Assembly (NCBI GenBank): GCA_025356795.1
Contig: JANXRR010000495.1
Span: forward strand, 1-7,285
Source: Bacteroidia bacterium
GTDB taxonomy: Bacteria > Bacteroidota > Bacteroidia > Cytophagales > Cyclobacteriaceae
Length of the DNA stretch: 7,285 nt
Reading direction: 5' to 3'
In this document: positions 1 through 5,598 of the stretch, one piece after another
How the letters are laid out: each line of letters starts with the position of its first letter
Position numbering within the stretch: position 1 is the first letter of the stretch
Made by a program: the position numbers and the translations under genes
The notes under the pieces: generated by a model
Seen by the model: only the letters and a program-made list of their open reading frames with translations
Database searches by the model: none
Told to the model about the DNA's origin: nothing

Positions 1-1017
1 ATGACTGTAGAACATGAGGCAATGTCCTTCCAATCCATCCCGCCCTGAGCGGCCAGTTTCCTGATAGTAGCCTTCGAGCGATTTTGGCACATCGTAGTGA
101 ACAACAAACCGAACATCGGGTTTATCAATGCCCATACCAAAGGCAATGGTGGCCACAATTACATCTACTTCTTCATTCAAAAAATCATCTTGATTCTTTA
201 TCCTCACATCAGGATCTAAACCGGCATGATAAGGTGCTGCTTTAAAACCGTTCACATTTAAGAGTTGAGCTATCTCTTCCACTTTTTTTCTGCTCAAACA
301 ATAAATTACTCCCGACTTGCCCTTGTGCGTTTTAAGAAAACCTATTAATTGTTTTTTGGTTTCCTTCTTAGGCCTTACCTCATAGTAAAGATTTTTGCGA
401 TTGAAAGATGACAAGAAAATATCGGCTTCTTCCATCTGCAAGTTCTTTTGGATATCGAGCTGAACTTTTGGCGTAGCGGTAGCCGTCAAAGCAATAACGG
501 GCATATCGCCTAGTTGAGCGATCATGGTTTTTATCTTACGATATTCCGGCCGGAAGTCATGACCCCACTCAGAAATGCAGTGAGCCTCATCTATGGCAAC
601 AAATGCAATTGATGCCTTTTGAAGAAATAAAATGTTTTCTTCTTTATTAAGAGATTCTGGTGCAACATAAAGCATTTTCACTGCACCCGTCAAACATTCC
701 TTTTTTAGCCTAGTGATTTCTCCTTTGCTTAAGGTAGAGTTGAGGAAACGCGCATTAATTCCATACGCATTCATTTGATCCACCTGATTTTTCATCAAAG
801 CGATAAGTGGAGAAATAATGATGGCCAAACCATCCTTTATCATAGCAGGTAGCTGGTAGCAAAGTGACTTGCCCGCGCCTGTTGGCATAATTACAAATGT
901 ATTTTTGCCATTGAGTAAATTCTTAATTACAATCTCCTGATTACCCCTAAACTGGGTGTATCCAAAAAACTCCTTCAACTTTTCCTTCAACATGTCCTTT
1001 TCTTCAGCCACTACCAT
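1..1017 (-). CDS. recQ: ATP-dependent DNA helicase RecQ, N-terminal 339 residues (3' end outside window)
   Basis: This is a superfamily 2 3'-to-5' DNA helicase acting in recombination and replication-fork repair in the cytoplasm. I translated it from the minus strand; the frame is open to the left edge. Visible motifs are motif 0 FGYTQFRGNQ (residues 18-27), Walker A MPTGAGKS (44-51), motif Ia SPLIALMKNQ (69-78), the RecQ-type DEAH box DEAHCISEWGHDFRPEY (143-159), TATAT (178-182), and motif VI YYQETGRSGRDG (317-328). Both RecA-like lobes are therefore nearly complete. The zinc-binding, winged-helix (RQC) and HRDC regions expected in the family would lie beyond the edge. The start ATG (1015-1017) is the first after an in-frame TAG at 1048-1050; a second ATG eight codons in is possible. 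No Shine-Dalgarno sequence is evident. A near match to the -7 element, minus-strand TATTTTG (1052-1058), lies 34 nt upstream. The gene is divergent from manC. The family call is very secure. Confidence 0.97.
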   Translation of the reverse strand, partial: MVVAEEKDMLKEKLKEFFGYTQFRGNQEIVIKNLLNGKNTFVIMPTGAGKSLCYQLPAMIKDGLAIIISPLIALMKNQVDQMNAYGINARFLNSTLSKGEITRLKKECLTGAVKMLYVAPESLNKEENILFLQKASIAFVAIDEAHCISEWGHDFRPEYRKIKTMIAQLGDMPVIALTATATPKVQLDIQKNLQMEEADIFLSSFNRKNLYYEVRPKKETKKQLIGFLKTHKGKSGVIYCLSRKKVEEIAQLLNVNGFKAAPYHAGLDPDVRIKNQDDFLNEEVDVIVATIAFGMGIDKPDVRFVVHYDVPKSLEGYYQETGRSGRDGLEGHCLMFYSH

Positions 1018-1211
1018 ATACTTTATATCTAACTCGTTCTTAATTATCTAACAAAATAAAATATTCTTAAAATTGAATATACAACAAAACCTTAAAATAC
1101 TTGCTACCATTTGTGAATAAAAGAACATATAATTTGCCAAGTTGCGTTTACATCGATTTCGGTAAGCATTTTCCTAACCTAAATAAGTGAAACCATATTC
1201 GTCAAAGGTTG

Positions 1212-1239
1212 TTGCGGTTCAGGCTTTCAGCTACTTTTG
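1212..1239 (+). promoter_or_regulatory. Probable Bacteroidota-type promoter of manC
   Basis: TACTTTTG at 1232-1239 matches the Bacteroidota -7 consensus TAnnTTTG exactly. A TTG at 1212-1214 lies 17 bp upstream, and another TTG at 1209-1211 lies 20 bp upstream, as expected for the -33 element. Transcription would begin near 1244-1247 and give a leader of about 35 nt before the manC ATG at 1280. The rest of the 262-bp spacer between recQ and manC is AT-rich. It also holds a one-base-short variant, TAATTTG (1130-1136), but nothing else I can name. The match is read from sequence; its function is inferred. Confidence 0.55.
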
Positions 1240-1279
1240 TGCTTCTAAAATAATCTTCCCCTCAATTTGAAACTTAATC

Positions 1280-2356
1280 ATGAATTATAATTTATATGTA
1301 GTGCTTATGGCTGGTGGGGTTGGCACTCGCTTTTGGCCGTATAGTCGTAATTCAAAACCTAAACAATTTTTGGATGTGCTTGGCACAGGAAAAACCCTTT
1401 TGCAATCTACTTACGATAGGTTTGTGCCACTTTGCCCCCCTGAAAATATTTTTATTGTTACAAATGAAGAACATGAAAAAATTACGCGTGAGCAGATTCC
1501 CCAGATAGGTGCAGACCAACTGCTAACCGAGCCCATGCGTAAAAATACTGCTCCTTGCATTGCCTATGCCTGCACCAAAATTGCAAAGGTGAACCAAAAT
1601 GCCATTGTTGTGGTAGCTCCTTCCGATCATTTGATTCTTAATGAAGAAGATTTTCAAGCCACCATTATAAAATCGGCTGAGCACGCAAAGGCGCAAGACA
1701 AACTTATTACCCTTGGCATGAAGCCTACCCGGCCCGAAACTGGTTACGGCTACATTCAATATTTGGAATCTAAAAGTCCCCTTAAAAAAGTAAAAACATT
1801 TACCGAAAAACCAGAGCTATCATTAGCTAAGAAATTTGTTGAAAGTGGCGATTTCGTTTGGAATGCTGGTATTTTTATTTGGGGCGTTCAAGCTATTTTA
1901 AATTCATTTTCAGATTACCTTCCAGAAATGGCTGAGGTTTTTGAAGATATTGTTCCTAAACTCTATACTTCAGAAGAAAAAGCAGCTTTGCAGACGGCCT
2001 ACGCCCAATGCAAAAGCGTTTCCATCGATTATGGTATCATGGAAAAAGCTGAGAATGTATATGTGTGGTTGAGTAGCTTTGCATGGTCAGACTTAGGTTC
2101 ATGGAACTCGCTGCATGAAATCTCTGAAAAAGATGAACACAACAATGCGGTAAGTATTGATTCACTAATTTATGAAAGCCGCAATTGCGTGGTAACTGGC
2201 GATGAAGGTAAATTAGCCGTGGTGCAAGGTCTTAATGGTTATTTGATTGGGGCCTTCGGCAACGTGGTAATTGTGTGTGAAAAAGATAAGGAAGAACTTT
2301 TTAGGAGATTTGTGAACGACTTAAAAGACAGACCGAACGGTGGTGAGTTTTTATAA
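1280..2356 (+). CDS. manC: Mannose-1-phosphate guanylyltransferase, short form (GDP-mannose synthesis)
   Basis: This enzyme converts mannose-1-phosphate and GTP to GDP-mannose and pyrophosphate in the cytoplasm, supplying mannose, and after conversion fucose or rhamnose, for surface glycans. The 358-residue protein is a single nucleotidyltransferase domain and lacks the C-terminal phosphomannose isomerase (cupin) domain of the long bifunctional enzymes. Motifs seen are the nucleotide-binding signature AGGVGTRFWPYSRNSKPKQF (11-30), EPMRKNTAPCI (84-94), PSDH (114-117), ETGYGYI (153-159), the sugar-phosphate-binding FTEKP (174-178), WNAGIFIW (194-201), DYGIMEK (250-256) and WSDLGSW (269-275). 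All key residues of the family are present. The start is the first ATG of the frame, about 40 nt after a -7-like promoter element. A small membrane-protein gene follows 59 bp downstream on the same strand. No other sugar-nucleotide gene is adjacent, so the gene is not in an evident polysaccharide cluster here. Confidence 0.93.
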   Translation: MNYNLYVVLMAGGVGTRFWPYSRNSKPKQFLDVLGTGKTLLQSTYDRFVPLCPPENIFIVTNEEHEKITREQIPQIGADQLLTEPMRKNTAPCIAYACTKIAKVNQNAIVVVAPSDHLILNEEDFQATIIKSAEHAKAQDKLITLGMKPTRPETGYGYIQYLESKSPLKKVKTFTEKPELSLAKKFVESGDFVWNAGIFIWGVQAILNSFSDYLPEMAEVFEDIVPKLYTSEEKAALQTAYAQCKSVSIDYGIMEKAENVYVWLSSFAWSDLGSWNSLHEISEKDEHNNAVSIDSLIYESRNCVVTGDEGKLAVVQGLNGYLIGAFGNVVIVCEKDKEELFRRFVNDLKDRPNGGEFL

Positions 2357-2415
2357 AATCGTCTCGAATAGATATTCATGGGCTTAGGAATTGTTAAAGA
2401 TTTATTCCTGCACAA

Positions 2416-2676
2416 ATGCTCGTAGATTTAATATTGATTTTTTCATTTGTAGCTATTGCAATTGCTGTCACACAGCTGCGACTTAATCGGTATCTTTTAG
2501 CTAGAACTTTACAATGGGTGTTTTTAATTCTAAGCGCTACTATTCTTATTCTAAGAAACTTGCATTCAGAGTTATATCACAAGATGAAGAGCTTTCTTGA
2601 CATTCTATTTTGGGTTTCAATAGTGGGAAATGTGGTTATGTATGTTTGGATAAAGAGATTCAAAAAAAAATTCTAG
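2416..2676 (+). CDS. Small membrane protein of unknown function (86 aa)
   Basis: I do not recognise this protein. The translation is strongly hydrophobic with three likely membrane-spanning segments (about residues 2-19, 32-47 and 61-78), separated by short stretches containing basic residues (RLNRYLLAR; HKMK), and a basic C-terminal tail ending KRFKKKF. The positive tail suggests a cytoplasmic C-terminus. The start is the first ATG after an in-frame stop at 2395-2397; no Shine-Dalgarno sequence or clear TAnnTTTG element precedes it. It follows manC by 59 bp on the same strand, so co-transcription is plausible. It is convergent with rlmB. A run of nine A at 2662-2670 encodes the last lysines. 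The amphipathic pattern and a frame that fills the gap between two certain genes argue for a real gene, but no homologue is known to me. Confidence 0.55.
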   Translation: MLVDLILIFSFVAIAIAVTQLRLNRYLLARTLQWVFLILSATILILRNLHSELYHKMKSFLDILFWVSIVGNVVMYVWIKRFKKKF

Positions 2677-2694
2677 TATTAAAGATAAAAAGTT

Positions 2695-2725
2695 TATTGC
2701 AACAATTGGATGGCAATATTTATTT
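2695..2725 (+). terminator. Weak hairpin at a convergent junction, possible terminator
   Basis: The 6-bp inverted repeat TATTGC (2695-2700) and GCAATA (2713-2718) has a 12-nt loop and is followed by the T-rich stretch TTTATTT. It lies in the 52-bp gap between the ends of the small membrane gene and rlmB, where a terminator is expected. The stem is short and AT-rich, so the call is weak. Confidence 0.22.
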
Positions 2726-2728
2726 CAA

Positions 2729-3466
2729 TTACAAATTCTTCTGTCTCACTACCTCATAAATTGCTATACCTGCAGCTACAGAAACATTCAAAGAGTTAAT
2801 ATTTCCCTTCATGGGGATTCTGGCCACAGCATCGCTTTCGCGGAGAAGAGGTTCTGAAATCCCATCTTCTTCTGACCCCAGCAATAGCGCTGTTGGCACT
2901 TTTAGATCTAGTGTATAAAGCGACTTTTCTGATTTTTCGGTGCAAGCCACAATTTGAATCCCATTGTCTTTAAGCTGCTGAAAAGTTTTGCGCAAGTCTT
3001 TTACACGGCACACAGGCAAAAAATTGAGCGCGCCAGCAGATGTTTTCACCGCATCGGCAGTGATGGGCGCATTGCCTTTTTCTTCAATAATAATGGCATC
3101 TAATCCTGCACATTCGGCCGTGCGTGCCATTGCACCAAAATTGCGAACATCGGTTACACGATCTAAGATCAAGAAAAATGGCGCGCGGCCTTCTGCATAC
3201 GCTTTATCAATTAAGTTTTCAAGAGGCACATATTCAATGGCTGAAAGTATGCACACTACACCTTGATGATTCTTCATCGTGTAGCTGTTCAATTTCTGAG
3301 TCGGGATAAAAGAAAAAGGAACCCCATTTTCTTTGGCGGTATTAATTAATTCCTTTATTAAATCATTGTTTAAGCCCGCCTGAATGTAAACCTTCTCGAT
3401 TTGCCGAGCCGATTTAATAGCTTCCATAACTGCACGTGTGCCGAATATTGTTTCTTTCTTTTCCAT
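2729..3466 (-). CDS. rlmB: 23S rRNA 2'-O-methyltransferase of the RlmB/TrmH (SPOUT) family
   Basis: RlmB uses S-adenosylmethionine to methylate the ribose of a 23S rRNA guanosine (Gm2251 in E. coli) during ribosome assembly. With the start chosen here it has 245 residues, close to the 243 of the E. coli enzyme. The N-terminal substrate-binding domain begins IFGTRAVMEAI (7-17) and contains HQGVV (67-71). The SPOUT knot motifs follow: motif 1 around NFGAMARTA (109-117), motif 2 LLLGSEEDGIS (194-204) and motif 3 IPMKGNINSLNVSVA (217-231). The open frame reaches back 14 codons to an ATG at 3508, but that stretch is unlike the family. A promoter-like TACCTTGC sits just upstream of the ATG at 3464-3466, so I chose the latter. 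It follows the GWxTD gene by 76 bp on the same strand. A TrmH-like tRNA specificity is less likely because of the N-terminal domain. Confidence 0.92.
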   Translation of the reverse strand: MEKKETIFGTRAVMEAIKSARQIEKVYIQAGLNNDLIKELINTAKENGVPFSFIPTQKLNSYTMKNHQGVVCILSAIEYVPLENLIDKAYAEGRAPFFLILDRVTDVRNFGAMARTAECAGLDAIIIEEKGNAPITADAVKTSAGALNFLPVCRVKDLRKTFQQLKDNGIQIVACTEKSEKSLYTLDLKVPTALLLGSEEDGISEPLLRESDAVARIPMKGNINSLNVSVAAGIAIYEVVRQKNL

Positions 3467-3471
3467 TGTTG

Positions 3472-3479
3472 GCAAGGTA
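3472..3479 (-). promoter_or_regulatory. Near-consensus -7 promoter element before rlmB
   Basis: The minus strand reads TACCTTGC here, one T short of the Bacteroidota TAnnTTTG element, ending 5 nt before the rlmB ATG. A TTG lies 20 nt further upstream. It would give a nearly leaderless rlmB transcript independent of the GWxTD gene, and it supports the downstream start codon. The match is imperfect. Confidence 0.3.
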
Positions 3480-3542
3480 GGGAGACGATGGTCAATTGTC
3501 AATAGCATTACAACTATGGACTTATTGAGGATCGTTAACTAC

Positions 3543-4712
3543 TCAATACCTGCTCTTCCTCCAAAGATCAATCGTGCTGAACCACACCTCAGTAAAATTA
3601 TTATCGCGTACCAACGTATATTGGTCAGCATCGTAAACACTTCCTGCTTTCACAAAAGTGAACCTGGCCCTACTTGTTTTATAGTACCAAATTTCTTTCT
3701 GTCCTGTTTTGCTTACCTCATCAGGCAAACCAAAAATTAGATAAATCATTCCTCGGTCGGTCTTCCAACCTTCTTTGTATGAGCTGAAATAAGTATTGGC
3801 CAACTCAACTCTTCTAAAATAACTTCGCATAAAATTTTTCGCGCGGTCTTTATCTTTGGTAATGTCAAGGATTACCTTGTCGAACTTTGCCTTATCATCT
3901 TTGGCATCAAGCAACTGATCGTGTTCTTCTTTAGTGCAAACAAAAATAAGGGGCGCGGCCAAATCTTCTATTTTGGTAAACTTAGGAAACGATTCCTTCA
4001 CCACACGGAAAGAAAATCCTTCAGGAGCAAGGGTGTCTTCCTGAACCAAATAAAGGCCTTCCTTTTTAAAGGAAAGTTTATCTCCACTTTGAAGGGTAAA
4101 CACTGAATCGGGAAACATAAAACGATCTGGCTTAGCTTGTTTTTCGGCAAATGGTGGTGAAGCCGCATCAAATATGGTTTTGTGATAATCTACGTGCAAT
4201 GGCTTAGCCCCAGAACCATAAATGGAAGCAGGCTTAAACTTTGTTATGTATGGCTTTACTATAAATCCCTCAGTACCTTCAACAAAACCAACAACAGGAT
4301 ACTTTGGATCAATTGTTTGAATAAAATTCCAACTTTTTAATGTTGTTGAATTTGTAACTTTTGCTACCAATTCCCAGGCTTTATCGGTCATGGGGAAAAT
4401 GATCTTTCCCAACTTTTTCATCTTTTGATTTGAAGGGAAATCAAGGATAGATTGCTCAATTGCATGGCCTTGTCTTGCATTGAATGATTCCCACCGTTCC
4501 CAAGTAATGGTATAATTATCTACACTATTTTGTTCACTGTTAGTTTGGAGTTGAAATTGAATAATAAATTGATCCTTACCTCTTATTGCTTCTATTTGCA
4601 GCAATACTTCTTGCTGCGGATCATATATATAATTGAGGTTTAAACTTGAAAGCGTCTGTGAAAAGGAAGCCACACAGGCTAAAAGAAAGAAAAAGGTCAG
4701 CTTTATTCGCAT
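3543..4712 (-). CDS. Secreted GWxTD domain-containing protein
   Basis: The function is unknown; the family is named for a C-terminal motif and is common in Bacteroidota. The 389-residue protein begins with a signal peptide: basic MRIK, hydrophobic core LTFFFLLACVA, and probable signal peptidase I cleavage before Q19 (SFS|Q). The C13 in LLAC could be read as a lipobox, but the leucine at -2 and the following sequence make a lipoprotein less likely. The middle (about 25-245) has no motif I recognise and is rich in beta-type alternation. The signature is GWKTD (315-319), followed at once by RGMIYLIFGLPDEV (320-333) and IWYY (341-344). The protein ends LWRKSRY after an aromatic-rich stretch. It is the first gene of a minus-strand pair with rlmB. 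A near -7 element, TAGATTTA (minus strand, 4742-4749), lies 29 nt before the ATG. Export to the periplasm or outer membrane is inferred. Confidence 0.85.
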   Translation of the reverse strand: MRIKLTFFFLLACVASFSQTLSSLNLNYIYDPQQEVLLQIEAIRGKDQFIIQFQLQTNSEQNSVDNYTITWERWESFNARQGHAIEQSILDFPSNQKMKKLGKIIFPMTDKAWELVAKVTNSTTLKSWNFIQTIDPKYPVVGFVEGTEGFIVKPYITKFKPASIYGSGAKPLHVDYHKTIFDAASPPFAEKQAKPDRFMFPDSVFTLQSGDKLSFKKEGLYLVQEDTLAPEGFSFRVVKESFPKFTKIEDLAAPLIFVCTKEEHDQLLDAKDDKAKFDKVILDITKDKDRAKNFMRSYFRRVELANTYFSSYKEGWKTDRGMIYLIFGLPDEVSKTGQKEIWYYKTSRARFTFVKAGSVYDADQYTLVRDNNFTEVWFSTIDLWRKSRY

Positions 4713-4761
4713 AAAATGGTGAAGTGGTTTAAATCACTCGTTAAATCTACTGTTTTACTTT

Positions 4762-4769
4762 TATTTTTG
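4762..4769 (+). promoter_or_regulatory. Exact -7 promoter element before the methyltransferase gene
   Basis: TATTTTTG matches TAnnTTTG exactly and continues as TTTTTGTGCC, resembling the TTTTGTGC seen before manC. It ends 12 nt before the ATG at 4782, so the leader would be only a few nucleotides. No clear TTG is found at the expected -33 distance, which lowers confidence. The element lies inside the longer open frame that begins at 4716, which argues against that upstream start. Confidence 0.42.
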
Positions 4770-4781
4770 TGCCACTTCTTT

Positions 4782-5558
4782 ATGAGCAAAGTATATACCA
4801 CAGAAATTACATCGGAAAATATTGCTTCCGATAACCCCATCCATCAACGCTTATTAAAAGCCTATGTTGCTGCCGAGCCGTATGTTTTTGGCGATGTGCT
4901 GGAGGTAGGCTGTGGCGAAGGCCGAGGCATTAACCTGCTCATCAATAAAGCTAAAAGTTATGTAGCCCTCGATAAAATTGAAAGTGCTCTAAAAGTACTT
5001 CGAGAAAAATATCCGCAAGCAAAATTTATTAGTGGCAACATTCCACCCTTTGCAGGGATGGAAGATAATTTGTTTGACTGCGTTTTCAGTTTTCAGGTAA
5101 TAGAGCATATTCAAGACGATCATGCATTTCTAAAAGAAATTCACCGCGTACTTAAGCCGGGAGGCATTGCTTTACTTACTACACCGAATAGACTATTATC
5201 ACTTTCGCGCAATCCGTGGCACATACGTGAATACACTGCAGATGAACTTACTAATCTGGCTAAGAAAATCTTTTCTACCGTAGAAATGAAAGGGATAACA
5301 GGCAATGAAAAGGTAATGCAATATCACGAGCGCAACCGCAAATCAGTGCAGCGGCTTATGCGCTGGGACGTATTCAATTTACAATATCATCTTCCCGCTT
5401 GGTTGCTTCAAATCCCATATGAGTTTTTAAACAGAAGAAACCGTGAAAATCTAATTGATGCATCAGACGAATTGGTGCGAAGCATTACCTGCCAAGATTA
5501 TTCCGTTGTTGATAATGCGTCAGAAGCTCTTGATTTATTTTTGAGGTTAAAGAAATAA
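4782..5558 (+). CDS. Class I SAM-dependent methyltransferase, substrate unknown
   Basis: This is a Rossmann-fold methyltransferase of the Methyltransf_11/UbiG-like type, 258 residues from the start chosen here. Seen are motif I LEVGCGEGRG (40-49), the acidic residue ending strand 2 in VALD (61-64), the motif FDCVFSFQVIEHI (98-110), and RVLKPGGIALLTTPN (122-136). The C-terminal 100 residues (HIREYTADEL, then a basic and aromatic helix-rich part) probably shape the substrate pocket and do not reveal the substrate. The frame extends to an ATG at 4716, which would add 22 residues resembling a membrane anchor. That start leaves 3 bp to the divergent GWxTD gene and contains a promoter-like element, so MSKVYTTEIT is preferred. 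The stop codon lies within the left arm of a 40-bp palindrome. The enzyme class is secure; the pathway is not known. Confidence 0.88.
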   Translation: MSKVYTTEITSENIASDNPIHQRLLKAYVAAEPYVFGDVLEVGCGEGRGINLLINKAKSYVALDKIESALKVLREKYPQAKFISGNIPPFAGMEDNLFDCVFSFQVIEHIQDDHAFLKEIHRVLKPGGIALLTTPNRLLSLSRNPWHIREYTADELTNLAKKIFSTVEMKGITGNEKVMQYHERNRKSVQRLMRWDVFNLQYHLPAWLLQIPYEFLNRRNRENLIDASDELVRSITCQDYSVVDNASEALDLFLRLKK

Positions 5559-5585
5559 CCTCAAAGGTTTAAACCTTTGAGGTTA
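5540..5585. repeat. Direct repeat TTTGAGGTTA allowing alternative hairpins
   Basis: TTTGAGGTTA occurs at 5540-5549, in the last codons of the methyltransferase gene, and again at 5576-5585 in the right arm of the palindrome. Its complement TAACCTCAAA lies between them at 5556-5565. The middle segment can pair with either copy: with the upstream one as a 10-bp stem and 6-nt loop (AAGAAA), or with the downstream one inside the larger stem. The two structures exclude each other and both include the stop codon. Confidence 0.75.
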
Positions 5586-5590
5586 TTTCT
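5551..5590. terminator. Perfect 40-bp palindrome, probable bidirectional terminator
   Basis: Positions 5551-5570 and 5571-5590 are exact reverse complements, with no spacer; symmetry breaks at 5550/5591. The core is AACCTCAAAGGTTT and its mirror image. In RNA it would fold to a stem of about 18 bp with a TTAA loop. The outer ends are A-rich on the left and T-rich on the right (TTATTTCT), so each strand's transcript ends the stem in a U-rich run. It occupies most of the 40-bp gap between two convergent genes. The stop codon of the methyltransferase is inside the left arm. Termination is inferred; an unrelated repetitive palindromic element or protein-binding site is the alternative. Confidence 0.7.
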
Positions 5591-5598
5591 CAACTGAA

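Noticed and set aside
1018..1279. Small RNA or riboswitch in the recQ-manC spacer
   Set aside because: No stable stem-loop series or terminator was seen; promoter elements and AT-rich sequence explain the spacer adequately.
1523..1759. 78-codon minus-strand frame inside manC
   Set aside because: It is a shadow frame of a certain gene whose catalytic motifs cover the same bases.
2988..3309. Two overlapping plus-strand frames within rlmB
   Set aside because: They are antisense to a gene with all SPOUT motifs and show no recognisable domain or start signal.
3438..3740. 100-codon plus-strand frame across the rlmB and GWxTD junction
   Set aside because: It is antisense to both genes, with no motif and no coherent hydrophobic or domain pattern.
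3543..4712. Lipoprotein reading of the GWxTD protein (LLAC near the N-terminus)
   Set aside because: Leucine at the -2 position and the following ASFSQ favour signal peptidase I cleavage before Q19, though it cannot be excluded by eye.
4716..4781. Signal anchor or membrane segment at the N-terminus of the methyltransferase
   Set aside because: The hydrophobic codons overlap an exact promoter element and precede the residues where the catalytic-domain protein most plausibly begins; the frame is probably untranslated here.
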